DNA of 64,000 bases from Bacteroides zhangwenhongii (lineage in GTDB: Bacteria > Bacteroidota > Bacteroidia > Bacteroidales > Bacteroidaceae), in assembly GCF_009193325.2 (NCBI RefSeq), contig NZ_CP059856.1:1178001-1242000 (forward strand). Direction: 5' to 3'. Positions 26,492 to 34,339 of this stretch are shown in pieces. The notes under the pieces were generated by a model. The model searched no databases and was not told the DNA's origin. It saw only the letters and a list, made by a program, of their open reading frames with translations. A program made the translations under genes and the position numbers. The first letter of the stretch is position 1. Each line of letters starts with the position of its first letter.

Positions 26492-28084
26492 TTACTTGCT
26501 TCTTTTTTTACGTGCTAATGTCTGGATACACTCTCTGCGTGGAATAATGACAGATACGCCACGATATTCGATTTCTTCGCGTATGATCTGTTTCATCTCT
26601 TCGTAATTCTTCTTCAAAGGAACAACCACTCTGATATGGGCGGGCTCTACACCGAGACCTGCACAGATTGCTTCGATACGTCCGGTTCCTGCAGAATCTT
26701 GCCCGCCTGTCATAGCGGTAGTCTCGTTGTCGGATATTACAATTGTCACATTGGCGTTTTCATTTACGCAGTCTAATAATCCCGTCATACCCGAATGAGT
26801 GAATGTGGAGTCGCCGATGACGGCTACGGCCGGAAACAGGCCTCCGTCGGCTGCACCTTTTGCCATAGTGATAGAAGCACCCATATCTACGCATGAGTTG
26901 ATAGCATTGAATGGCGCATTTGCTCCCAGTGTATAACAGCCGATGTCGCTGAATACTTTATGGGCGGGATATTCCTCTTTGAGCACTTCAGTCAATGTGG
27001 TATACATGTCGCGATGGCCGCAACCTTCACAAAGTGCGGGCGGACGCATCTCTACCACAGACGGAATGCCAAATTCGGATTTGTTCTCTTTGCCTACCGC
27101 ACGGGCTACCGAGTCAGGATTCAGTTCTCCGTCTTGCGACAAAGTGCCGTCTAAACGTCCTTTTACCTTTATACCAATACCCAGATAACCTTTCAGTTGT
27201 TTTTCTACAAAAGGTTGACCGTCTTCCAAAACAAGAATCTCATCGCAAGACTCTACCAATTGATGGAGTTGCTTTTTCGGCAGTGGATATTGTCCGATTT
27301 TGAGTACCGGATATTCACAGCCTTCGGGGTAGTTTTCCATCAGGTAATTGTAACCGATACCACATGCGATGATTCCTAGTTTCTTGTTAGGACCATCTGT
27401 ATATTTGTTGTACGGTGATTCTTCGGAGGCCTTTATGAACTCATCTTGACGTGAAAGTAATACTTTATAGCGTTTGCGGGCATTTCCCGGCAACAGGATG
27501 AATTGACGCGGGTCGTCGCTGAATGATATTTCATTCTGTGGTTTCTGTTCCTTGCGTTCTACTCCGGAACGGGAATGCGCAAGACGGGTTACCATACGCA
27601 TTAAAATAGGTTCTCCCATTTTCTCGGAAAATTCAAAACCGCTGTACACCATGTCATACGCTTCCTGCTGATTACTGGGTTCGTACATAGGGATGAGGGA
27701 GAAATCTCCGTAGAAACGGCTGTCTTGCTCGTTCTGTGAGGAGTGCATACTAGGATCGTCTGCCGCTATCACAATCAGTCCGCCTTTCACGCCGGTGATG
27801 GCAGAGTTGACAAAACAGTCGGCGGCCACATTCATACCTACATGCTTCATGCAGACTAAGGCCCGCTTGCCGACGAAAGACATACCTAAAGCAGCCTCCA
27901 TCGCTGTTTTTTCGTTGGCACACCAACGGTTATGTATATTCCGTTCGGTCGTTATCGGGGCCATCTGAATATATTCCGTAATCTCAGTTGAAGGAGTACC
28001 GGGATAGGCATAAACACCTGAGAGTCCGGCATCCAATGCAGCTTGTGCAATGGCTTCATCGCCAAGTAAGAGTTGCTTGCTCAT
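26492..28084 (-). CDS. iorA: Indolepyruvate oxidoreductase subunit alpha, without ferredoxin tail
   Basis: A 530-residue thiamine-diphosphate enzyme. The N-terminal pyrimidine-binding half starts GDEAIAQAALDAGLSGVYAYPGTPSTEITE. The pyrophosphate half has CEGCGHRDMYTTL (about residues 352-364) and GDSTFTHSGMTGLLDCVNENANVTIVISDN (ThDP motif GDS...N, about 422-451). Many archaeal IorA proteins are ~600 or more residues and end in two [4Fe-4S] clusters. This one stops after IIPRRECIQTLARKKRSK with no such cysteines, so the electrons must pass to a separate carrier. First gene of iorA-iorB-CoA ligase. Confidence 0.93.
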   Translation of the reverse strand: MSKQLLLGDEAIAQAALDAGLSGVYAYPGTPSTEITEYIQMAPITTERNIHNRWCANEKTAMEAALGMSFVGKRALVCMKHVGMNVAADCFVNSAITGVKGGLIVIAADDPSMHSSQNEQDSRFYGDFSLIPMYEPSNQQEAYDMVYSGFEFSEKMGEPILMRMVTRLAHSRSGVERKEQKPQNEISFSDDPRQFILLPGNARKRYKVLLSRQDEFIKASEESPYNKYTDGPNKKLGIIACGIGYNYLMENYPEGCEYPVLKIGQYPLPKKQLHQLVESCDEILVLEDGQPFVEKQLKGYLGIGIKVKGRLDGTLSQDGELNPDSVARAVGKENKSEFGIPSVVEMRPPALCEGCGHRDMYTTLTEVLKEEYPAHKVFSDIGCYTLGANAPFNAINSCVDMGASITMAKGAADGGLFPAVAVIGDSTFTHSGMTGLLDCVNENANVTIVISDNETTAMTGGQDSAGTGRIEAICAGLGVEPAHIRVVVPLKKNYEEMKQIIREEIEYRGVSVIIPRRECIQTLARKKRSK

Positions 28085-28131
28085 ATATTTCTTTTTATTT
28101 AGTGTTGATCACAGTTTGTTATTCTATCGGG

Positions 28132-28139
28132 CAAAGATA
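28132..28139 (-). promoter_or_regulatory. -7 box of the iorA operon
   Basis: The minus strand reads TATCTTTG, an exact TAnnTTTG match, ~48 bp before the iorA ATG at 28084. Confidence 0.55.
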
Positions 28140-28166
28140 GGCTTTTCAGTTCGTTTTATCACAAAT

Positions 28167-29204
28167 TTACTTGAAAATCTTTCTTTCATTCAGCGCTTTC
28201 CAATATTTTCTTGCATTTGCCATGTGTTCGGCATAATTGGATGCGAAATTGTGAGTCCCGGAAAAGTCCTCTTTGGCACACATATAAATATAGTTGTGCT
28301 TGGTATAATTCAATACACTGTCTATCCCTTTTTTAGAGGGGATACGGATAGGTCCGGGAGGTAATCCGGTATTTATATATGTGTTATATGGCGAATCGAT
28401 TTTCAAATGCTCGTTCGTAATACGTCGCAGACCAAAATCCTGTAGGGCAAATTTGATTGTCGGGTCTGCTTGCAGGGGCATATCTTTGTGCAGGCGGTTG
28501 ATGTATAATCCGGCTACCATTGGCTTTTCTTCATTATTATTGGTCTCTTCTTCAACGATGGAAGCAAGTGTGCTGACTTCTTCCGGTGTCATACCGATCG
28601 CAGTGGCTTGTGCCAACCGTTCTTTGTTCCAGAAACGTTCATGTTCCTTTCTCATACGTTCGATTAATTCATCCGCACTCATATCCCAGTATACTTGGTA
28701 GGTTTCGGGAATGAAAAGACCGGGCAAGGTTGCCTCTGTGTATCCTAGTCGGGCTTGGACGGTGGAATCAAACAACCGGCGGGCAATCTCGGCAGAATCG
28801 ATCATTAACTGTTTGCCCATACTTCGTGCCAGTCGTTCTAAAGTACGGACACTTCCAACTGTGAGATTCATCGGCTCTTGGTAACCTCTGGAAAAACGGC
28901 TGTATACATGGTATACATTGTCGTTCGGACGGATGGCATAACGTCCCGTGTGTATATTCTGTTCGAGATTTTTGTATTTGGCCATCCAATGGAATCCGGT
29001 GAGTTTGTTGACATATCCGAACTTTTTTATTTTATTGGTAATAGAATCGGCCGTATCGTCCCGGTCTACGTAAATGTATACGGTTTTGGACGGATGGAAT
29101 TGGGGAGCAAACAGGTAGTAATAAATAGTCCCTCCTGCAATAGCGCAAAGTAAAAATATTCCAATCAGAATGGATAATAAAATAGTTCTCTTTTTTTTCT
29201 TCAT
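28167..29204 (-). CDS. mltG: Endolytic murein transglycosylase
   Basis: A 345-residue inner-membrane protein of the YceG/MltG family that cuts nascent glycan strands and sets their length. One N-terminal membrane helix (TILLSILIGIFLLCAIAGGTIYYYLF) is followed by a LysM-like region and the catalytic domain with ASIVEEETNNNEEKPMVAGLYINRL (catalytic Glu) and LQADPTIKFAL. An upstream in-frame start would add 30 unrelated residues and begin before the promoter -7 box at 29231-29238, so the ATG at 29204 (MKKKKRT) is chosen. Confidence 0.92.
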   Translation of the reverse strand: MKKKKRTILLSILIGIFLLCAIAGGTIYYYLFAPQFHPSKTVYIYVDRDDTADSITNKIKKFGYVNKLTGFHWMAKYKNLEQNIHTGRYAIRPNDNVYHVYSRFSRGYQEPMNLTVGSVRTLERLARSMGKQLMIDSAEIARRLFDSTVQARLGYTEATLPGLFIPETYQVYWDMSADELIERMRKEHERFWNKERLAQATAIGMTPEEVSTLASIVEEETNNNEEKPMVAGLYINRLHKDMPLQADPTIKFALQDFGLRRITNEHLKIDSPYNTYINTGLPPGPIRIPSKKGIDSVLNYTKHNYIYMCAKEDFSGTHNFASNYAEHMANARKYWKALNERKIFK

Positions 29205-29230
29205 CTTATGAGACGTTATTTTTGCAGCGT

Positions 29231-29238
29231 CAAAGATA
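29231..29238 (-). promoter_or_regulatory. -7 box that fixes the mltG start
   Basis: The minus strand reads TATCTTTG, 27 bp before the ATG at 29204. The longer frame (start 29294) would begin upstream of this box. Confidence 0.5.
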
Positions 29239-29725
29239 AGAAGAATTTGAATAGGAGTGGTTTCTTTCTGAGATGAATCTTTCCTCTGCAACATTTTTGT
29301 CTTTATATTAAGTATTATACTCGGAAAAACAAAAATGTCACATTGCTGATAATTAGATGTTTATGGGCAAAAATAGGGCAAAATTAAGATAAGTTCACAA
29401 AAAACGTCTAGATGTTTTTAGCTTTTTGAGAACAAAAAATGCATTTTTTCTGCAATGCTTTGTCACTGAGTTACTTATATGATTTTGTAGCTATTAATAC
29501 TGTTCTATTGGGTTACAGTTGAACAACTATGGAGAAGGACAAGTGCAATTGACAGGTTACACAACAGTATCACGCTGGTTGCTCAACAGTAACAGCTTAA
29601 TATCTCGGCAGGTTTTATTAATATGCCGCAAGGTTTTATTAATATACCACCGGATTTTATTTATTGGTAAAGAAGAAATCAATCGGTTCACTGCATGATT
29701 TTAAGATATAATACGGTATTTCTGA
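29239..29725. other. ~490-bp non-coding stretch with short repeats
   Basis: No open frame is credible here. It holds an imperfect inverted repeat, GTTACAGTTGAACAAC (29512-29527) against GTTGCTCAACAGTAAC (29578-29593), and then three copies of a ~21-bp unit built on GGTTTTATTAATAT (29611, 29632 and, degraded, 29652). A third partial word, GGTTACACAACAG, lies between the inverted arms. Mobile-element debris or a regulatory array are both possible. Confidence 0.55.
29611..29665. repeat. Short tandem repeat, ~21-bp period, three units
   Basis: GGTTTTATTAATAT occurs at 29611-29624 and 29632-29645, with a weaker third copy GGATTTTATTTATT at about 29652-29665. Confidence 0.6.
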
Positions 29726-30694
29726 TTAATTCGGCCATTGGAAATAATCAGCTTCTGCTTCTATCTTATTTTCTATTTCATCGGGAAGGGCCGCAAAGAA
29801 ATCCATGTTTGTAAGATGTTCAATACTATCTATTGTCACTGCGTATGTAGAAAGTGGCTCTACTGACTGTTTATTGTTGAATAAGAAACCGATAGCCCGC
29901 ATAGGCTTTACGAAAGGGGAGAGGATTACCTTGAAAAACTTTTGGGGCACTACAACTTTATTTTTTCCGATCGTTTTGGGTTGTCCGGTTATAATAGGTC
30001 CGCATATAATGATAATGGCGCTGTCTGCTATCGCCCAATCTCGGATTTTCTCTTCCAGATTTTTCCAACCTCTTCTGTTTAGTTGCGGGTGTTGCGGACA
30101 CATATTGCTGAAGTAAAATGATTCTTTCATAGCTTGCGGACTCCATTTCATATCTGCAGCCGGTGCCATGTGTCCTTTGTCGTATCCCGAATGTGCATAG
30201 TCTGTATTGGTTGCTATCAAGCCTCTGACCTGCGGGTCGGTAATAAAACGGTTACTTCTTTTCTCCTTTCCCTTTGTCTCTTTACGAGTCAATTCGTATG
30301 AAACCCAATTGGGGAGTTTTAAATCTTTATTGTAAGAAACGGTGTATCCGGTGTGATGGATGATTTGTTCTTGACGTCGGGTGAGCGACACCGGTATTTC
30401 CAACTCTTTAATTGTCGGATTTTTACCTCCCGACTTATTGTTCTCCGGTTTCGTACCTTTCGTTTTTTTATCTTCCGGCTTCTTGTTCTCCTGCTTTTTG
30501 TCAGATGAAGTTTGAAATGATGTGCTGGTCTGTGGCTTTTCTTTTTGAGAAGTATCAATGCCCTGACAATATAAATAAACGCCGTAAAGAATAGGTATAA
30601 GTATAATGATGGTGATAATACATCCCAATTTATAATTGGAACGTGATTCTTTTTTGAATAATTTTCTGTTTTTGCCTTTCTTTTTTCGATTCAT
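29726..30694 (-). CDS. Membrane-anchored DNA/RNA non-specific endonuclease (NUC1 family)
   Basis: A 322-residue protein with a basic N-terminus, one membrane helix (about residues 22-44, LGCIITIIILIPILYGVYLY) and a K/P/E/N-rich low-complexity linker (about 50-95). A beta-beta-alpha-Me nuclease domain follows with YDKGHMAPAADM near 168-179, the family's DRGH motif written DKGH. FYFSNMCPQHPQLNRRGW carries the metal-binding Asn. It should degrade nucleic acid in the periplasm, for nutrition or defence. It starts 28 bp after queH and is probably co-transcribed. Confidence 0.9.
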   Translation of the reverse strand: MNRKKKGKNRKLFKKESRSNYKLGCIITIIILIPILYGVYLYCQGIDTSQKEKPQTSTSFQTSSDKKQENKKPEDKKTKGTKPENNKSGGKNPTIKELEIPVSLTRRQEQIIHHTGYTVSYNKDLKLPNWVSYELTRKETKGKEKRSNRFITDPQVRGLIATNTDYAHSGYDKGHMAPAADMKWSPQAMKESFYFSNMCPQHPQLNRRGWKNLEEKIRDWAIADSAIIIICGPIITGQPKTIGKNKVVVPQKFFKVILSPFVKPMRAIGFLFNNKQSVEPLSTYAVTIDSIEHLTNMDFFAALPDEIENKIEAEADYFQWPN

Positions 30695-30722
30695 TGGTTT
30701 GCAGGTGGTAATGGGATTGTTT

Positions 30723-31304
30723 TTATTCTTCTTTTCTCATGCTGAATTCGCAACCGCAATATTGTTGATTGTAAAAATTATATTCTTTGATGATTGCGAT
30801 GCGTCGTTCACTTAATCCGCCTTTACGCCAATTCTGTTCCCAATATGTGACATCAGGATAATGTGTCATGGCATATCGTCCGGCTTCATTTATCTGTTCC
30901 AGGCTTTTCCAACGGCTGGAAGCAAGGGTAGTGGTAATTACGGAGAAACCATGCTCGTGGGCATAACGGGCGGTTTCCAACAGGCGGCTCTTGAAGCAAC
31001 GCAGGCAACGTCCTCCTCTTTCGGGTTCCTGTTCCATTCCTGCCATTTGGCAACGCCAGGCTTCGTGGTCATAGTCGGCGTCTACAATTTCCAGTCCTAA
31101 TGATTGCGCATAACGGGTGCATTCATCTTTTCTTATGTTGTATTCTTCCTGTGGGAAAATATTGGGATTGCAATAGTATATGACAGGGGTTATATTGTGT
31201 TGCATCAGACATTCGATGATAGCTGACGAACAAGGAGCGCAACAAGTATGAAGTAAGATTTTGTCAGCCTCTCCCGGAACTTCGAGTTGGAATTTCTTTT
31301 TCAT
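30723..31304 (-). CDS. queH: Epoxyqueuosine reductase QueH
   Basis: A 193-residue DUF208-family protein that reduces epoxyqueuosine to queuosine in tRNA, replacing the cobalamin-dependent QueG. LLHTCCAPCSSAIIECL holds the CCxPC motif near residues 21-25. YYCNPNIFPQEEYNIRKDE and the paired cysteines RCLRCFKSRLLETA complete the Fe-S/metal site. Length is usual. The upstream minus-strand word TAACTTTA at 31310-31317 is a one-mismatch -7 box. Confidence 0.92.
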   Translation of the reverse strand: MKKKFQLEVPGEADKILLHTCCAPCSSAIIECLMQHNITPVIYYCNPNIFPQEEYNIRKDECTRYAQSLGLEIVDADYDHEAWRCQMAGMEQEPERGGRCLRCFKSRLLETARYAHEHGFSVITTTLASSRWKSLEQINEAGRYAMTHYPDVTYWEQNWRKGGLSERRIAIIKEYNFYNQQYCGCEFSMRKEE

Positions 31305-31446
31305 GCGGTAAAGTTAGTATATATTTTGTCATACCATGCAACACTTTATAATTTATTCACAGGCGGAATTATCATTGATTATTGGGACAAAAAGTATCGA
31401 AAACAAAAGTTGTTATAAAAATAGCTCAAAAAATAGGCGGATTCTT

Positions 31447-31476
31447 TTTGTAGTTTCAAATAAAGCTGTAATTTTG
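31447..31476 (+). promoter_or_regulatory. Promoter of the tRNA-Thr gene
   Basis: -33 TTTG at 31447-31450, 18 bp spacer, then -7 TAATTTTG at 31469-31476. The start would be near 31483, about 17 nt before the tRNA. Confidence 0.65.
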
Positions 31477-31499
31477 CACGCCGTAAACGAGAGACAAAT

Positions 31500-31572
<73 letters not shown>

Positions 31573-31575
31573 CTC

Positions 31576-31628
31576 AAAAGGAAATCTATTAACTATCTTG
31601 TATTTAGTTATTTAGACTTCCTTTTTTA
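31576..31628 (+). terminator. Terminator after tRNA-Thr
   Basis: AAAGGAAATCTATTAACTA (31577-31595) pairs with TAGTTATTTAGACTTCCTTT (31605-31624) with few mismatches and leads into TTTT. Confidence 0.7.
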
Positions 31629-31649
31629 TTTATTGGTTCTTCAATTTAA

Positions 31650-32858
31650 TTAGCTTTCAAACATTCTGCTACGTGCCAGCATACATGCACCAACAATACC
31701 AGCCTTATCTTTCAACTTGGATGTGATAATAGCTGAATCCTTGTTGACCAGATTCAGGGAGTATTTACGTACCGCAGTCTTTATAGGTTGGGTTATATAA
31801 TCACTAGTCAACGACAAAGTACCGCCTATAATAACCAATTCCGGATTAAAAATATTGATCAGTCCTGCAATTTGTTTTCCTAGCTTCTGTCCGATCTCTT
31901 CTACAATTTCGATACAGAGTAGATCTTCTTTGTTTACTGCCGCAATTATCTCATCAAGGGTTATGGGATCTTCTTCGGCAGCGATTCTAGTTGATAATAT
32001 AGAGCTTTCTCCGTTCCGGATACGTTCTAAAAGGATACGGTGAAGGGCAGAACCGGAAGCTTCGGTTTCTAAGCACCCTTTTTTGCCGCAGTGGCAGATA
32101 ATTTCATTATCATAAGTGCTCATGTGACCGAATTCACCGGAAAATCCTGATTTACCTGTATAAATCTTACCATCTATGATAATTCCGATTCCCAATCCCC
32201 AACTTACGTTTACAAAGATAATATCTTTTTCTCCTTTTACGCAGCCTTGCATATATTCTCCATAAGTCATAGCCCGTGTATCATTATCGACAGTAACTTT
32301 GTAACTCAGTTTCTCAGACAACACATCTGCCAATGGTCTTTCTTCGAAATTGAACTGACTGAAACTGTATCCGGATTCTGGATTCACGCGTCCGGATACA
32401 TTTACATTAATATTTAAGATTTTCTCTTTGTTGATGGTGAGCTTTTTTATAAAATTGAGAATCAGCTTGCACAACTCATTCATTCCCTCAATTGAATTCT
32501 CAAAATTATAAGGTATGTTCATTTTCAGTTCTACCATATCGCCTTTAAAATTTATCAGACCGATATTGACTGCAAATCTTTTGATATCTACACCTAAAAA
32601 ATAACCGGATTCGGGATTAAGTCCATAAAGGTTCGGATGGCGCCCGCCACTGGTCTCCAATTTTCCATAATCATTAATATATCCGTCATCACACATCTCG
32701 CCAATAAATTTGGTGACGGTTGGTACACTCAAATCCAGCTCTTTTGAAAGATCGGGAATCGTAGAACTGCCATTATATATATAATGTGTAATAATCCTCT
32801 TTTTGACGAGAGCGCTTTTAGAGCCCTTTTCTATTTCTTTCAAGAATTGTTGGTTCAT
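31650..32858 (-). CDS. ROK-family transcriptional repressor (NagC/Mlc/XylR type)
   Basis: A 402-residue regulator. A winged-helix domain (about residues 15-75; HYIYNGSSTIPDLSKELDLSVPTVTKFIGEM) is followed by a sugar-kinase-like ROK domain with GYFLGVDIKRFAVNIGLI (phosphate-loop remnant), the signature GFSGEFGHMSTYDNEIICHCGKKGCLETEASGSA with the zinc motif CxCGxxGCxE, and IFNPELVIIGGTLSL. The ATG at 32858 is preferred over an extension that would begin upstream of its -7 box. It diverges from the PUL at 33235 and is the obvious candidate regulator, most likely sensing a PUL-derived sugar such as GlcNAc or ManNAc (inference). Confidence 0.9.
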   Translation of the reverse strand: MNQQFLKEIEKGSKSALVKKRIITHYIYNGSSTIPDLSKELDLSVPTVTKFIGEMCDDGYINDYGKLETSGGRHPNLYGLNPESGYFLGVDIKRFAVNIGLINFKGDMVELKMNIPYNFENSIEGMNELCKLILNFIKKLTINKEKILNINVNVSGRVNPESGYSFSQFNFEERPLADVLSEKLSYKVTVDNDTRAMTYGEYMQGCVKGEKDIIFVNVSWGLGIGIIIDGKIYTGKSGFSGEFGHMSTYDNEIICHCGKKGCLETEASGSALHRILLERIRNGESSILSTRIAAEEDPITLDEIIAAVNKEDLLCIEIVEEIGQKLGKQIAGLINIFNPELVIIGGTLSLTSDYITQPIKTAVRKYSLNLVNKDSAIITSKLKDKAGIVGACMLARSRMFES

Positions 32859-32883
32859 ATGTTTGGTTATTTGGTAATATCTA

Positions 32884-32891
32884 CAAAGATA
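32884..32891 (-). promoter_or_regulatory. -7 box of the ROK regulator
   Basis: The minus strand reads TATCTTTG, 25 bp before the ATG at 32858. The longer in-frame start at 32942 lies upstream of it and is rejected. Confidence 0.5.
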
Positions 32892-33101
32892 ATTAATTTT
32901 TTTATTAAATGTGGTGTTTTGTGTGGAAAAAATTAGAATCAAGTGGGTGATATTCTCTTTATTGCTTTATACATATAATAAGGTATGGTGTTCACGATTC
33001 ATTATTTACTTTTGTATATCAAGTGCATAGAGTCTATTATCTTTTATTCTGATCGTTTTTGAACTTATATTTGTGAATTATATGTTTAAATGTAACTTTA
33101 T

Positions 33102-33119
33102 TAATAAAATATTTTATTA
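33102..33119. promoter_or_regulatory. Perfect 18-bp palindrome, candidate ROK operator
   Basis: TAATAAAATATTTTATTA is its own reverse complement and ends 4 bp before the -33 element of the PUL promoter. ROK repressors such as NagC and Mlc bind AT-rich palindromes of similar size. The assignment is inference. Confidence 0.45.
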
Positions 33120-33123
33120 TCTA

Positions 33124-33153
33124 TTGTTTATTTAATAAATATGCCTATATTTG
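33124..33153 (+). promoter_or_regulatory. Main promoter candidate of PUL 1
   Basis: -33 TTG at 33124-33126, 19 bp spacer, then -7 TATATTTG at 33146-33153. Transcription would begin near 33160, with a leader of ~75 nt. Confidence 0.65.
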
Positions 33154-33234
33154 TAGCGTGATATTAATTAAAACACATTGTGACTTCAATAGGTTAACAT
33201 ATATACAATGTAGAAAAACCAAAAAATTAAAGCT

Positions 33235-34335
33235 ATGGAAACAAATAATCGTAGAGATTTTCTAAAAAAGGCGGCCTTGGCCGGAGCGTCAGCTTTGGTG
33301 GCTCCTTCTTTATTTGCTACCGGTGAAGAGGAGAGTGAAATATCTATTCTTAAAAATGAGAAGAATGGTTTGGAGAGTAATTTAATTGTTCCTAAAAATA
33401 ATGGTCTGAAAATAACAGGAACCTTTCTGGATGAAATCTCCCATGACATTCCTCATCAGAATTGGGGAGAAAAAGAATGGGATATGGATTTCCAACACAT
33501 GAAAAAGATTGGAATAGATACGGTGGTAATGATTCGTTCCGGTTATCGGAAATTTATAACTTATCCTTCGCCTTATTTATTAAAGAAAGGATGCTATATG
33601 CCGTCAGTTGATTTGGTAGATATGTATTTGCGTCTTGCTGCTAAATATAATATGAAGTTTTATTTTGGTTTATATGATTCAGGACGATATTGGGATACAG
33701 GTGATTTAAGTTGGGAGATTGAGGATAATAAATATGTGATAGACGAAGTCTGGAAAATGTATGGAGAGAAGTATAAAAGTTTTGGAGGCTGGTACATTAG
33801 CGGAGAAATTAGCCGGGCAACCAAAGGCGCAATCGATTCATTTTATACAATGGGAAAGCAATGTAAAGATGTTTCAGCCGGACTTCCTACTTTTATTTCT
33901 CCTTGGATTGATGGTAAGAAGGCGATTATGGGAACAGGTAAACTGACAAAAGAAGATGCAGTTTCTGTACAACAACACGAAAAAGAATGGAATGAAATTT
34001 TTGATGGTATTCATGAGGTGGTAGATGCATGTGCTTTTCAAGATGGACATATTGATTATGATGAATTGGATGCTTTCTTTTCTGTCAATAAAAAATTAGC
34101 GGATAAGTATGGGATGCAATGCTGGACAAATGCCGAATCTTTTGATCGTGATATGCCTATTCGTTTTCTACCCATTAAGTTTGATAAACTTCGGATGAAA
34201 TTGGAAGCTGCCAAGCGTGCCGGATATGATAAGGCTATAACCTTTGAATTTTCGCATTTTATGAGTCCACAATCTGCTTACTTGCAAGCAGGGAATTTGT
34301 ATAACAGATATAAAGAATATTTTGAAATAAAGTAA
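33235..34335 (+). CDS. Tat-exported DUF4434-like protein, probable TIM-barrel glycosidase
   Basis: A 366-residue protein with a twin-arginine signal (NNRRDFLKKAALAGASALVAPSLFA, arginines 6 and 7), so it is folded before export. The mature part begins GLKITGTFLDEISHDIPHQNWGEKEWDMDFQHMKKIGIDTVVMI near residue 60. This matches my memory of DUF4434, a TIM-barrel domain related to glycoside hydrolases. Acidic residues at strand ends (YFGLYDSGRYWD, GWYISGEISRAT, ACAFQDGHIDYDELD) could be catalytic. It is first in PUL 1 and 4 bp from the MFS gene. No activity is known to me. Confidence 0.75.
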   Translation: METNNRRDFLKKAALAGASALVAPSLFATGEEESEISILKNEKNGLESNLIVPKNNGLKITGTFLDEISHDIPHQNWGEKEWDMDFQHMKKIGIDTVVMIRSGYRKFITYPSPYLLKKGCYMPSVDLVDMYLRLAAKYNMKFYFGLYDSGRYWDTGDLSWEIEDNKYVIDEVWKMYGEKYKSFGGWYISGEISRATKGAIDSFYTMGKQCKDVSAGLPTFISPWIDGKKAIMGTGKLTKEDAVSVQQHEKEWNEIFDGIHEVVDACAFQDGHIDYDELDAFFSVNKKLADKYGMQCWTNAESFDRDMPIRFLPIKFDKLRMKLEAAKRAGYDKAITFEFSHFMSPQSAYLQAGNLYNRYKEYFEIK

Positions 34336-34339
34336 TATT

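Larger units (their letters stand above)
32859..33234. promoter_or_regulatory. Divergent control region between the ROK repressor and PUL 1
   Basis: A 376-bp AT-rich region without a gene. It carries the ROK promoter (minus strand) and at least three plus-strand -7-like boxes: TACTTTTG (33007), TATATTTG (33066) and TATATTTG (33146). Only the last has a well-placed -33. A perfect 18-bp palindrome at 33102-33119 lies just before that promoter. Confidence 0.6.

Noticed and set aside
29611..29665. CRISPR array
   Set aside because: Only three imperfect 21-bp units without distinct spacers, and no cas genes.
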